Positions 22,981 to 33,826 of a stretch of DNA of 64,000 nt are shown here, piece by piece. The first letter of the stretch is position 1. Each line of letters opens with the position of its first letter. The notes beneath the pieces are model-generated. The model was given only the letters and a program-made list of their open reading frames with translations. It was not told the DNA's origin and ran no database searches. The position numbers and the translations under genes were made by a program. The stretch is from Arcuatula senhousia (taxonomy: Eukaryota; Mollusca; Bivalvia; Mytilida; Mytilidae): the NCBI GenBank assembly GCA_963971305.1, contig OZ020306.1, positions 33,191,512 through 33,255,511 of the forward strand. The letters run 5' to 3'.

Positions 22981-23780
22981 GGCATATATGAACAACTTTA
23001 TGGTGAACTGAGATGTGAGGATATTGTTTTTTTAAAATACCTTTTGCGAGCTGACCAGGATATGTTTGCTGCGATTGTGGCTAGACGGACACCAAGACTT
23101 GATAACTCGAAATGCGCGACAGCCGTGGCAAAATTTATTTGCTGGAACTTTGTTTTATTTTTTATCTCTTACAAATGATGGTTAGCACTGCTGTTGGAGT
23201 TATTATACCCCGAGGTTGACCTGCTCCGTTATCAACACTTATGTGCTGAAGATCATATAAAAGCTTAAATAAAAATATCAGTGTAATGTTTATAATTGTC
23301 AAAATTCCGAGCTTCTCTCTACCTCAGGTATAGGTTGATCTCAGTTAAATTATTACAGTTCCAGTTCGGCATTTTTTTGTTATTTAGTCTATGCTCTTCA
23401 TATTCATGTAGTGTTTGACTTTTTCAATATTTGAGTATAGCGCCTCCTTATGAGTCTTGAATAGACGAATTGAATGTCAGGCGTAACAAAATGTATTGCC
23501 CGCATGGAATTTTATGTCTAATTGCTACTGGGTACAATTACTAGTACCATTCTCTATAATGTACCCACTTGGGGCTCTATACAAAGCAATTTCAAATGTC
23601 GTACTTGGAAAACGATAGCGAGGCAATGATTTATGAATACACAGAAGATGCATATGGAAATGGATGGATAATTGCAGCTCGGCAGTTTAGTGCTATTTGT
23701 CAGTTACACCATGCCCTTATTTAAGTTGACGGAAAACATGTGGCTACAAGATGTCCATTCGATGGAGGAGGAAAAATTTA
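22981..23780 (+). pseudogene. PIF/Harbinger transposase remnants
   Basis: 22,981-23,110 translates to Y-E-Q-L-Y-G-E-L-R-C-E-D, F-L-K-Y-L-L-R and D-M-F-A-A-I-V-A-R-R-T-P-R-L, the N-terminal helical region of Harbinger transposases. 23,670-23,775 translates to A-R-Q-F-S-A-I-C-Q-L-H-H-A-L, then a stop, then V-D-G-K-H-V-A-T-R-C-P, the first catalytic Asp block (usually A-V-D-G-K-H-V). The segment between is decayed, and the second Asp and the Glu are not found. It is the presumed former transposase of the surrounding long-TIR element. Confidence 0.7.
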
Positions 23781-24300
23781 GTTAGGCCACCCATAAGAAA
23801 ATGATCGTTTGATGTTTCTGTCCAAGGGTCCTAGTGTTAAGTAAATAGGGAATTTTAAGCCAAAAATCTATATGCAAAATGGTGAAATAATAGAATTTTT
23901 GATAATGAGAAACTCAAAATGACGCGGTTTTCGCGAAGAATCAATTACAACGTAGTGACACGTAGTACTACGCAGTTAAACGTAGCACAAACCCAACAAA
24001 ACCGCATCAATACGTTATCAAACGTACCGTAAACCTAGTAATCCCTGACAAACCCTAGTAATACCCAATGAAGCGTACCTGATACGTAGCAATACGTAGT
24101 AAAACCTAACGAAACGGCTTCTGATAAACCTGGTTAAACGTAGTAAAACGTAATAGAACGTGGGGAAACATTTCAAAACGTAGCATATACCTAGTGAAAC
24201 GTAGAAACCGAAAACTATGACAATAAATTACATTGAAACGTGACGTTTTTAAACGTAGTAAAACGGGATAGCCGAAACGTGACAGTGTGACTGGGGCTTT

Positions 24301-25294
24301 AACAAATCTTAGGTTTAGAATTCAATTCTTTAAGGCGTATTCTTCAGAAGGGATGTTTTATACAAAATTATACGGATATTTTGTAAGATAATATCATGTA
24401 CATGCATGCACCTTACAAATTCTTCGAACTTGTCATGCCATATCTTCAAGGCTGAATGAAATTAAATACTGCATGGTGATCAATATGGAGTTTATAGTCC
24501 TGATTATAGACTAGAAGCCTCTTCGGCGACTGTTTGACTAACTGTAGACACGCTATGTGCCATGAGTCCAGCCCATGACACACCACCTCTAGACTTGGCT
24601 GCTCCAGTTACAGTTCAACTGGAGACAGGAATCGTCTCCCAACACGTGCGCGCAGATTCTACCCAGAATTCGGGAGACGAAATAAAATCGGTGTCCGAGC
24701 TATAGCTTTATATACCAAAAGATAATCTGACATGTCAAATCTTAATTTAACTTCGCTATATTTTGCTGAAAAGATTATCAGGATCGACCTACGGTTACAT
24801 AGTACTTCACTGCCAAATCTGAGTCTCCCATATTTTAAAGAATAATTGTCTTCCTGGTTGTCTTCGTGGTAGCTGCAATGCCAGGTTGCGCTGAATGTTG
24901 GGGGGGGGTTATTATGTTGTAACAAACCTCCGCTTCTGAGCCAAGGTTTTCTTCCAAGTTTCCATGTTTAACTCCATTTCCAAATATTAAGTTTAAACAA
25001 GCAATTGTACCAGAGTAATAAAGTTTGAAAATGGTGTGAAGCGGGAAGACCAGTGGGTCAGAAAATTGGAAAACGTGGAGGGAGTGAAGGCAAAAAATTT
25101 GCAAGATTAAGACAAAGGAAAAGCTAAGATAAAAGCCAAATTTGGCCTGACAGGAACAAGGAAATGTGCATTTAACCATCCATGTCAATACATCTACGTT
25201 GAAAAGTTTATATAAAACATATGTAGGACAAAAAAACACTTATTCCGCTTTCCGTTTCCGTTCCGCATTCCGTTTCTGCGTTTTAGTAACACCC
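24301..25294. other. no recognisable gene
   Basis: No coding signal. G10 run near 24,899-24,908. Bases 25,172-25,245 (CCATGTCAATACATCTACGTTG ... CACTTATTCCGC) are repeated at 26,012-26,085. Confidence 0.4.
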
Positions 25295-27355
25295 GGTAAT
25301 CATCGAGTTCAAGTCAGAGTTAGAGTTCGACTTAAAGTTCGAGTTAGAGTTAGAGTTAATTTTCGAGTTCAATTATAAATTTGAGCTAACTCGAAACAGT
25401 GATTATTATGAAAATAATCGAGTTACTATTCGAGTTCGAGATAGAGTTCGAGTTGGATATTTATTTTAGTGCAATGCTGTCAAACATAAAGTTTGTTGCG
25501 TTTTTTAAGATATGCTTAAAAACTAATAGATGTGCATGTTTACGTAATTTCACAAAGCAGACTCTGTACAAGAAGCAAATATGTACCAATTGGACAATAA
25601 AATGTCGTTAATCTAATTTCCACGAAAATCTATTGTTGGGTTTCAGCGGGAGTTGCGAGTAAGAAATGGGTACCCCTTGTTGTCTTATACGGCTGTCAAA
25701 TGTTTTGCTATGATAATTGTTTTTAAAAGGTGGGGTGCATCGATCTTCGTGTTATAAAAATGTGTGAAAGTTTTATTAGAATCCATTCACTAAGGTGAAA
25801 TGCCAAACAGACAGACACCCTATCACTAAAACCCGGCCCAATTTACTAGCGGGGGTATAATAAAAACTTGGTTAATACATATGCCACGGTACTGAACAAA
25901 CAAATCCCTTTTTTATGTATTTAAACTAGATATTGTTGGTTCAAATCGTTATAAAAATATCACTGATTAATAGTAGATACTCATTTTATATATAGTATAT
26001 ACTCATTTTCCATCCATGTCAATACATCTACGTTAAAAAGTTTATATAAAACATATGTAGGAAAAAAACACTTATTCCGCGAAGCGGGGGTATCAAAATT
26101 CATTTTATTCGGATCTCCATGGTATCAAAGTCATCAGAGTAGATAAAGTTAAACTTTTTGAAATACCAGTGTTCGATATGTGGATCGTGTCTTTCTGGCA
26201 CATATTCCATATTCTTTCGTTTTTAATATTATTTCAGAGTTTAGCTTTAGTGCCGTGTGGAGGTCGTAGAAAGCTTCCCCGTGCTTCAGTTGTATACTCT
26301 TATATATTTTCGAGTACTGGAATATGTGTTGGAAAGACACAGTTTACATTATTCCAAAATTTTACAACGTTTGGCTAATTCTTTAAAAATTGATAAATTT
26401 ATCTGTTTTGGTCATTGTTGTAATATTTTTTGGCTTCTATGTTTTGTTTTATCAAATCTAATATTCTACCGGTTTTCCAAGTTTTTTACTCCTGGCGTGT
26501 CTGATGAAGGTCAATCCAGAAGAGCGCTTCACATGCAGTGAAAATTTACTTTTGTACATTGATAAAAATCATTTTGATATGTGGATCGTGTCTTTCTGCA
26601 TGGCACATATTCCATATTCTTTCGTTTTTAATATTACATACTAGTTTTCCCCCATACTAGAATTACCCCCGGAAAATGAGTATATGCTATGTTTTTTTTT
26701 TAATATCTGAAAAAGTATACACCAACTCGTTAAAGAGTGGGCTAAATTGCAATCACCTTGTGCGTCTGTCCATCCGTGAGTTTTGCAATGTCTCTCTTTT
26801 TCGGGACTCCACTTCCTGTTTTCTTAGCAGGCTTAGACCTTTTAAGGGTTAAAAATCTTTCGTAACAGAATTTACGTTTTCTGCTGAAGGGATTGAATTC
26901 AAATTCGGTACACAGCTTTATTTTGATGCGTTGTAACGTGTCTCCTATTCCAGGTCAATCAGGCATCTACTTTACATTTCCCAAATGGTTAAGTGCGAGT
27001 ATATTTAGCACGACTAACTGCACTCCTTGTTATTTTTCATCCCCGATCTCTCTAACGTTGTGTTAGAATTTTGGTGTCAAAATCCACTAAAACATTTTAA
27101 CAGATGCCCAAATGTGTTTAAAAAGATAAATGAACATCCGAATTTAGTATATATCCATTGTAGCCGTTGTTTTCTGTTAATGCATCAGTTTTTCTCGATT
27201 GCTGGTTACCTGCAGCAGAGTGGTAAATCTAAATGATATTTAAATCGTAACTCGATTTTTGCCACGACAATCACTGATTCAAGTTACCTTAAAATTTTAA
27301 CTCGAACTTTAAGTCAAACTCGAGTTGTAACTCACACTCGAACTCGATGATTACC
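25295..27355. mobile_element. TIR element with GAGTTN-type repeats
   Basis: The ends GGTAATCATCGAGTTC and GAACTCGATGATTACC are inverted. The terminal repeats (about 160 and 115 bases) consist of GAGTTC/GAGTTA hexamers and share GACTTAAAGTTCGAGTTA and CAGTGATT. ACACCC at 25,289-25,294 and 27,357-27,362 is a candidate 6-bp target duplication (one extra base on the right). The interior has no recognisable gene but holds direct duplications (26,012-26,085 of 25,172-25,245; 26,170-26,235 and 26,575-26,640, TATGTGGATCGTGTCTTTCTG). Confidence 0.6.
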
Positions 27356-27362
27356 TACACCC

Positions 27363-28479
27363 AGTATAGAGAGAACATATAACGAAATTGAAAAAAAATA
27401 CAAAAAGTGTCAGGAAAACAATTTAAAAAACTGCATCTTAAAAGACCGGCCAATTTACAGAAACGTTTAACTCGAAAATCGAAACTAAACAAACCAAAAT
27501 TTATAGTACTCGAAAATCAAAACTAACCAAACCACAATTTATAGTACTATATAGTACATAATTTTAATTAAAATAATAGGCCCCGTGATGCCTGCCGCAA
27601 TACCATGCCCGTTTCGTGGTTATTATTGCTGGGTCATATACTAGAAAGAGTCTTCAATTCTATTTCTCATTGGTCCAAAAGACCTTGGGATAATTCAGAA
27701 CCCCAGGAACGTCTATTTTTGACTTAAAAACACTGATTTAAAAACATTTGGACATCCCGATTGGGTGGGGGCATATGTCTATAACGCTATTGTCGTTTTC
27801 TTGGTTTTACTATATATATAACGTGACTTAATTATCCATAAAAATGGTACCCAAATGTTCTTCGTCAGTAGTCGAAATGTCAACAGACCATTCATGATCC
27901 CAGGCCAGCCACAATGTCACACATTGAATCTTAATCAATGTTAACCTTCCGGACCAGCGGACCATGGCCTCGTGGTGCTACTATCCTTTCTATGCGATGC
28001 GATGAGTATTACTATATTAAAGAAGAGTGGTAAATAGGCGATCAAAACATGAAAATACGTACTTAAAAAAACGATTATGTTTACAGGTTTGTTGATTACC
28101 ACAGACCAATTCGAAGTCTTAGGCCCGCCTAATACAGACTCACACACCCAATTTTAAACAGTGCAAACCCTCCCCGTGGTAAATTGTCCTTTTTGGAAGG
28201 TTCTTTCTACATATAATCACATCTAAAAATAAGAAGAGGGATGTCTAATCATCATGGCCATTATCTTTTGAATGGTCCTACAGTCCTCGGGCGATTTAGA
28301 ATCCTAACCCGTCTATAACAATTGGAGCACCGCTAGGGGCACGCAGGTCCAATGGTGTTAGTACGGGATGCTATCTTGAGTCCTTTTCTGAAGGAGGGTG
28401 TGGTTGTTCCGACCAATCACAGTCATTGTTTCAAATTTGACCTTATGACGTCATTCAGCTTTCCCGTCATGCAATTATT
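27363..28479. other. no recognisable gene
   Basis: 27,468-27,550 carries a tandem duplication of about 50 bases (CTCGAAAATC-AAACTAA-CAAACCA-AATTTATAGTA). The rest shows no gene. Confidence 0.45.
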
Positions 28480-28879
28480 GCATATGAATGAAAAATTATA
28501 CCATATGAATGAAAATGGGTTTTGCCAAAGAAAGTGAAAATATAGCATTAAAATTGTAAATTATAACAAACAAATGATAAATTATAGAATTGAAAGAAAA
28601 AAATATACAATATAAAAAGAAATTTGATCATTGAAAAATATATTTTACCAATTGAATGGGAAATATACCAGTGAAATAAAGTTTTTAACAATATAAATGA
28701 AAAATTATACCAATGAAATGAAATTTATATAATATAAATTACTTTTCATACCAAATGAATAAAATATTATAGAAATGAAATTGAAAATTTTAGCAATATA
28801 AATGAAAATTATAGCATTGAAAAATTTATTATTGAATTTTGCAACGGAAATCACGCCATACTCGACATTATCCACCTGT
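28480..28879 (-). repeat. 400-bp repeat, copy 2 (inverted to 12,022-12,422)
   Basis: Reads GCATATGAATGAAAAATTATACC ... GGAAATCACGCCATACTCGACATTATCCACCTGT, the reverse complement of copy 1 with few differences. Flanks beyond both ends are unrelated to those of copy 1. Confidence 0.85.
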
Positions 28880-29205
28880 ATACAATGGTCAACGATTAAA
28901 AATATTAAAACCACTAGGATTTGATAAAAACAGCGTTTTACAAAAAAATTCAGTTTTAAACTCCATGTGCGGATTGTAATGGTTTGACCGATATGGTTTT
29001 GTTTTTAAAATTATTAAATGTGAAGGTCACTTTTTCTATTTTTAGAATCAATATTTCTTATGATTTTAAGTCATTTCAATGGTATTTTTTTTAAAACCAA
29101 CATAAAAGAAGTTATAATACAGAAAAAGAGAATCTTTACATTATTGAAAACAAAGGTATAACCAATTAATCACGTTTTCTTGTTTTAGGCCTGTTAGACT
29201 TTACT
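28880..29205. other. no recognisable gene
   Basis: AT-rich; nothing supportable. Confidence 0.4.
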
Positions 29206-29209
29206 TTAA

Positions 29210-29745
29210 GGTTCATCTGTACCTTTCGTTAAAAATAGCAAAATTTTCTACCTATTTTTTAGTATATGCAGAACAAAAACTACAAATAAAATAATAAAAT
29301 AAAGCATAGCTGGACCTAGATATGGTAATTTCTGATTCAATTTCTATCATTTTTCCATTTTAGGTTCCTTAAAACTAAAGATCTCTTTTTTTCCTGTTCA
29401 GATTTTAAATTGAAAAAGGACAAACTATCCCTATTGTGCCTCTTACATGAAAATAGGTGAACACTTTTAGTTAAATCCCTTATTGAAAGTTGCATGAAAT
29501 TTGAGGCCGCAAGAAAGGGTGAAAGTGATATTAGCCTTAAATCGGGTGTTTTTAAAAGCGGAGAAAAAAGAGATCTCTAAAATAAAGGATTTTTTTGGGA
29601 AGAATTCATAGAGAAAAGGTAAGAATGTTTAATATCTAGGTCCAGCTACACTTTAAATTTTAATTTTTTGTGCAGTTTTGGCTGTGTATATACTGAAAAT
29701 AGATTAAAAATAACGCCATGTTTTAAAGAAAGGTACAGATGAACC
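29210..29745. mobile_element. TTAA MITE, 536 bp
   Basis: TTAA at 29,206-29,209 and 29,746-29,749. Ends GGTTCATCTGTACCTTTCGTT and its complement, with matching continuing for about 90 bases and again inside (AGCTGGACCTAGATAT at about 29,308 and ATATCTAGGTCCAGCT at about 29,632). Hairpin-like, non-coding, piggyBac/Kolobok-type target. Confidence 0.8.
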
Positions 29746-29749
29746 TTAA

Positions 29750-30408
29750 GTCAGACGTGTTTGACTTTTTTATTTAAACTTATATGAGATATGTACATTA
29801 CTTTTTACTTATAACTTATCTATTTTTTATTTCAGTCGATGATTCATATCGTGCTGTCGCCTTAAAACAATGTAACGGTGTCGTTTTGTAAATTTTGTTT
29901 TTTCCAATTCTATTTTTATTAAATCAAAGAATGGGTGAGGGGGTTGGTGTTTTTCTAAAATAATATTATGAATCTGAATTTTAATGAAAAATATTTTAGT
30001 AACAGAGGTTAGAAATATTCTGAAGAAGGATTTCTGCCATGTAAAATAATGTTAATAATGAAAACAAAAATTTGTCTCGAGACACCTTTATGGAAAAAAT
30101 AAAGGTCTGATCGGAACACCCCCCCCCATTTCGTGGCAATACTGGTACTGGTCAGCTGTATTTAAATAAATAGAAATAGACGCTGTAGCGCCTACAAGGG
30201 CGCGTGAATCTTCATGAACCTGCATATGCTCTTAACCTTGAAGTGTCAGGTCCCATAGAAAGTTTCGTATCCGTTTGTTCAGTAACTTTGTCCCGAACGA
30301 TGTCAGAATTTTGTAATTTTGTCTATAAAGTATTCTGTTAACAGGAAGTAGTTGAGTAATTCCTTAACTCTATTAAGAAATATAGAGTTAAGTTACATAA
30401 AAATTGAG
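29750..30408. other. left flank of the Ngaro element, no gene
   Basis: No coding signal. A hairpin CTTAACTCTAT...ATAGAGTTAAG stands at about 30,363-30,391, just before the element. Confidence 0.45.
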
Positions 30409-30631
30409 AAGGCAATTTAATTTATTAAATTAGAGTTTATACAATGATGTATCGCACGTGTAAATTATGGAAATCCTACATACCAATACAGATGACGTAG
30501 AGGTATTTGATTGGTTAAATACATTTCTTGGTTAAGTGTGCTTGATGAGATCAGCAGATGTGTTTGCAAGATTCGTTAAGTTTGGGAAGTATTTTTAACT
30601 TTTAGCAAATATTTACGTGGTATTCTTTTGG
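30409..30631 (+). repeat. split direct repeat A1
   Basis: GGCAATTTAATTTATTAAATT ... ACGTGGTATTCTTTTGG, 223 bp, identical to A2 except C30,599 against G36,116. Confidence 0.9.
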
Positions 30632-30902
30632 ATTCTTTTGCCCTTTGGATTCGTTTGCGATAAAGATGTGAACATTATTTTGATCGGGAAACGTTATTGA
30701 CTTTTTTCATCCATTTTGATTGTTTTTGTGATTTATTTTTTGGCTCTTCTTACAAGTAAACAATACAAGATGGCGTGAGTGCACTTCACATTTCTTTGAG
30801 ATTTTAACGGATAACGTTTCAGTATATATTCATTGTAACATTAAGGATAAGTTGGGATTTCTAGAGACTAGTCAACCTCCCGTTTTAGATTTTGGATAAG
30901 AC

Positions 30903-32228
30903 ATGGGTCCGATCAGAAATAAAAACAACAGAGTTAATTATGATCCGGAACTTCCAGAGAGCTGGACATTAGCCCGTTTGAGAGAGGCACTAAGATCTAA
31001 AAATATTTCGTTTCCGTCTAATTTGAGGCGTATGGGTTTAGTCAGACTTTACAGGCAGTCAATTACGCAACAGATTGTTAACACTATCGACGAAACTTCT
31101 ACTGCGCATGCCGTTACGAGTGCGCGATCCCAGGATGCACCGCTTCATGCCAACAACAATAACAACAATGGCCGAGACCATAGAGATAAAGCTTTTACGG
31201 AAATCATCTCTTCGTTGACTAACACAGTTAAAAGTTTACAAGAGAATGTTACAACTTTAACAAACAAAGTAAACAACCTGTCTTCAAATAATGTCACTAA
31301 CAGTCAGCAGTCTAGAGTCGACGATATCCCTGTACCGACGGTTACCTCCGTTTCGAATAGCGACGATCAAGGTTATACGTTGGACTCAGCTATGCGAGCC
31401 TTCCGTACTCCGTTTCCGACAGCAGCCGCAGGAAGTGAAGAGCAAGCGCGAGCGAATATCACTTCAAGAGGTTATGCCGCAGAGTCTCTGCCTTTTGTAG
31501 AAACTATTTCGCCACAACTTAGGAGGAATATTATTACAGGTAGGGACATTAACTTAGCAACATTGCTTATTCCCTATTATTCGGGATCAGGAGTCCACGA
31601 TTCTTGGGAGAATGAGAAAGGTGGGAATTATAAACCTGACCATAGAGTTAATAGAAATTTAGATTTGGGAGATTTTATTCAAGCATTCACTATTTACAAA
31701 AACGTAATGTGTTCAGCTTTTCCAAACAGAAGAGCAGAACTTGATGTATATGAGAGAGATGTAGTTAATATGGCCACTCAATACCCTGGTCCTTATTTCT
31801 ACGAGTATCACAAGCAATTTGCTCGAGAAGCTGCAGCTCATCTGCGCTTCAACAATAAACTGATTGATTGGTCTATTAGGAACAACACGTTGTTTTGCAA
31901 CATCTTTGCCAACGCTAAACCGAAAACTTGCTCAGTTTGTGGAAGCTGTTTCCATTCTACAGTTTATTGTAATTTGAATTACAAATTTCCAAATCGTTCT
32001 AAGCTTGATGAGGTAGACACCTATGGTAGGGAGAGAATTAACCATCTCGGTAGAGAGATATGCAATAATTATAACGGGATCAAAGGTTGTGTAGCGCCAA
32101 GATGCCGCTTTCTCCATATTTGCCTTACCTGTAAAGGGGATCACTCTCGCGTCAAATGCTCTTCGGTTTCAAAAAACGAGCCGACTGGGTCCCAGAAAAT
32201 GGGGGCCCCATTCACAAGAAAACTTTAA
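30903..32228 (+). CDS. Ngaro ORF1, gag-like zinc-finger protein
   Basis: 441 aa from the ATG at 30,903. The N-terminus is basic (R-N-K-N-N-R) with a SAP-like stretch (L-R-E-A-L-R-S-K-N-I). A coiled-coil-like segment with heptad Leu/Val lies at about residues 97-130 (I-I-S-S-L-T-N-T-V-K-S-L). The middle carries a conserved block of the type seen in DIRS/Ngaro gag. The C-terminus has three zinc fingers: CX2CX4HX4C (residues 343-356), a CCCH finger from C387 (CX8CX4CX3H) and CX2CX3HX4C (407-419). Such a protein packages element RNA in the cytoplasm. ORF2 overlaps its last 73 bases in another frame, suggesting frameshift or reinitiation. No stop or frameshift is seen, so it may be functional. Confidence 0.85.
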   Translation: MGPIRNKNNRVNYDPELPESWTLARLREALRSKNISFPSNLRRMGLVRLYRQSITQQIVNTIDETSTAHAVTSARSQDAPLHANNNNNNGRDHRDKAFTEIISSLTNTVKSLQENVTTLTNKVNNLSSNNVTNSQQSRVDDIPVPTVTSVSNSDDQGYTLDSAMRAFRTPFPTAAAGSEEQARANITSRGYAAESLPFVETISPQLRRNIITGRDINLATLLIPYYSGSGVHDSWENEKGGNYKPDHRVNRNLDLGDFIQAFTIYKNVMCSAFPNRRAELDVYERDVVNMATQYPGPYFYEYHKQFAREAAAHLRFNNKLIDWSIRNNTLFCNIFANAKPKTCSVCGSCFHSTVYCNLNYKFPNRSKLDEVDTYGRERINHLGREICNNYNGIKGCVAPRCRFLHICLTCKGDHSRVKCSSVSKNEPTGSQKMGAPFTRKL

Positions 32229-33826
32229 ACTTAGTTCAGACACCTATAATTGTTGATCGTCTAGAAAATGAGCTTAAAAATTTTCCTGATAAAGATTTTG
32301 TACATTATCTAATATCTGGGCTGCGACATGGATTTCATACAGGTATTAAAACTTTACCCGTGACTTCTTATCAGTGTAAAAACTTAAGATCGGCCATGTC
32401 AGATAAAGACAGTGTTTCCGATTTAATTAATTTAGAAGTGCAGAAAGGGTATTTGTCTGGTCCGTTTAAAGAAATACCCTTTCCTGTTTTTCGAATTAAC
32501 CCCTTGGGCTTAGCTGTAGGAAAGTACAGTTTTAAGAAACGATTAATAGTAGATTTATCGGCGCCGCATGAAGATGACGACAATCCCAGTTTGAACGATT
32601 TAATTGACAAGGAAGAATTTTCACTTCAATATGTATCTATCGATGATGCGATTAAGATAATCAAACAATTAGGCCAAGGCTCTTTAATGATTAAAACTGA
32701 CATCACTGACGCATTTAAAGTAATGCCTCTAGCCCCTGCAATGTGGCCTTTCCACTGCGTTTGTTGGGATAACCAGTTTTATTATTTTAACAGGCTAGTG
32801 TTTGGAAGTCGTTCAAGTCCTAAAATATTTGATACTTTGTCTGTCGCTGTGTGCTGGATTGCAAAAACTAATTATGATATTCAAAATATTTTACATTTGT
32901 TAGATGACTTTCTTGTTATCGTTCCTCCATCTGAAGATGCAGTTAACATCAAAGATAATTTATTGTCTATTTTCAAATCGTTAGGAATACCGTTATCACA
33001 AAAGAAAACAGAGGGGCCTTCGACTGTAATTGAATATCTAGGAATAATTCTAGATTCCGATAAGATGGAAGCACGTCTACCACTCGATAAGATCAAACGT
33101 ATACAGGAATTTATTGAAAAAATTAGTTCAAGGAAATCTTGTACGAAACGTGAATTACTTAGCTTGCTTGGCCACTTAAATTTTGCTTGTCGTGTGATAC
33201 AACCAGGGCGATCTTTTGTTTCGCATTTAATCAAGTTATCCACTACAGTTAAAAAGTTGTCTCACTATGTGCATCTAAAGAATTGCCAATCAGATTTGGC
33301 TATGTGGTCTTTATTTCTCAAAGAGTGGAATGGAGTCTCATTTTTCTTAAACGATGATTTTACATCAGCCACAGATCTAAATTTATATACTGATGCAACG
33401 GATAAATCTTTTGCGGGTTTCTTTAAAAATCAGTGGTTCCAGGGAGATTTTCCTAAATCCGTTTTAAATGAAGAGCAAATATCTATGGCATTTCTGGAAC
33501 TTTATCCGATTGTTATGGCTTGTGTTATGTGGGGGCATCATTGGTGTAGGTTACGAATAACCTTCTTTTGTGATAATATGTCTACAGTGGATATAATTAA
33601 CAAAGGCAGATCAAAAATTTCTAGTATAATGAAATTGATGAGGAAATTGACATATCATTCGGCTCTGCATAGCTACACGATTCATGCTAAACATATTCCA
33701 GGTGTTCATAATAACATAGCTGATTCACTATCTCGATTTCAGATGGACAAGTTCAGGAAACTAGCTCCTCACGCAAAGTTATTACCAACTCCAACATTAC
33801 CACCGTCCAGCATAATGATGAGTTAA
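32156..33826 (+). CDS. Ngaro ORF2, reverse transcriptase and RNase H
   Basis: 556 aa from the ATG at 32,156; an in-frame start further upstream through overlap with gag is possible. RT motifs in order: R-L-I-V-D-L-S (about residue 125), K-T-D-I-T-D-A-F (motif A, about 180), F-G-S-R-S-S-P-K (motif B, about 221) and L-L-D-D-F-L-V (motif C, catalytic Asp pair near 250-251). A connection region with L-S-L-L-G-H-L-N-F follows. RNase H: D413 in T-D-A-T-D-K-S, Glu in L-E-L-Y-P (about 448), Asp in C-D-N-M-S-T (about 474) and H-I-P-G-V-H-N-N-I-A-D-S-L-S-R (about 515-529). The LDDF box and the A-D-S-L-S-R ending are typical of DIRS/Ngaro enzymes. No methyltransferase domain follows. Its role is to make cDNA from element RNA. 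Uninterrupted. Confidence 0.9.
   Translation: MLFGFKKRADWVPENGGPIHKKTLNLVQTPIIVDRLENELKNFPDKDFVHYLISGLRHGFHTGIKTLPVTSYQCKNLRSAMSDKDSVSDLINLEVQKGYLSGPFKEIPFPVFRINPLGLAVGKYSFKKRLIVDLSAPHEDDDNPSLNDLIDKEEFSLQYVSIDDAIKIIKQLGQGSLMIKTDITDAFKVMPLAPAMWPFHCVCWDNQFYYFNRLVFGSRSSPKIFDTLSVAVCWIAKTNYDIQNILHLLDDFLVIVPPSEDAVNIKDNLLSIFKSLGIPLSQKKTEGPSTVIEYLGIILDSDKMEARLPLDKIKRIQEFIEKISSRKSCTKRELLSLLGHLNFACRVIQPGRSFVSHLIKLSTTVKKLSHYVHLKNCQSDLAMWSLFLKEWNGVSFFLNDDFTSATDLNLYTDATDKSFAGFFKNQWFQGDFPKSVLNEEQISMAFLELYPIVMACVMWGHHWCRLRITFFCDNMSTVDIINKGRSKISSIMKLMRKLTYHSALHSYTIHAKHIPGVHNNIADSLSRFQMDKFRKLAPHAKLLPTPTLPPSSIMMS

Larger units (their letters stand above)
19947..24300. mobile_element. Harbinger-like transposon with very long sub-repeated TIRs
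   Basis: The ends are inverted: AAAGCCCCAGTCACACTGTCACG at 19,947 and its complement ending at 24,300. The repeat continues inward for about 400 bases (left: 19,947-20,267 plus about 20,672-20,750, interrupted by a hairpin insertion; right: about 23,900-24,300). It consists largely of variants of ACGTTTTACTACGTT and AGGTTTTACTACG. Decayed pieces of a PIF/Harbinger transposase (22,981-23,780) lie inside, so the class follows from both ends and content. No identical 3-bp duplication is evident (TAA on the left, TTA on the right). A large palindrome at 21,828-22,650, of the same sub-repeat style, is nested inside. Confidence 0.75.

Noticed and set aside
22825..23178. 117-aa protein on the plus strand
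   Set aside because: It begins in a Penelope-like 3' repeat and only its second half resembles a Harbinger N-terminus; it is a chance fusion in decayed sequence.
25315..25372. Telomere-like repeat (GAGTTA)n
   Set aside because: The hexamer is not the animal TTAGGG repeat, is mixed with GAGTTC and forms the ends of a TIR element.
12022..28879. Polinton/Maverick-sized element with long TIRs
   Set aside because: No polymerase B, integrase, ATPase, protease or capsid gene is found between the repeats; only decayed repeats and a Harbinger-like element.
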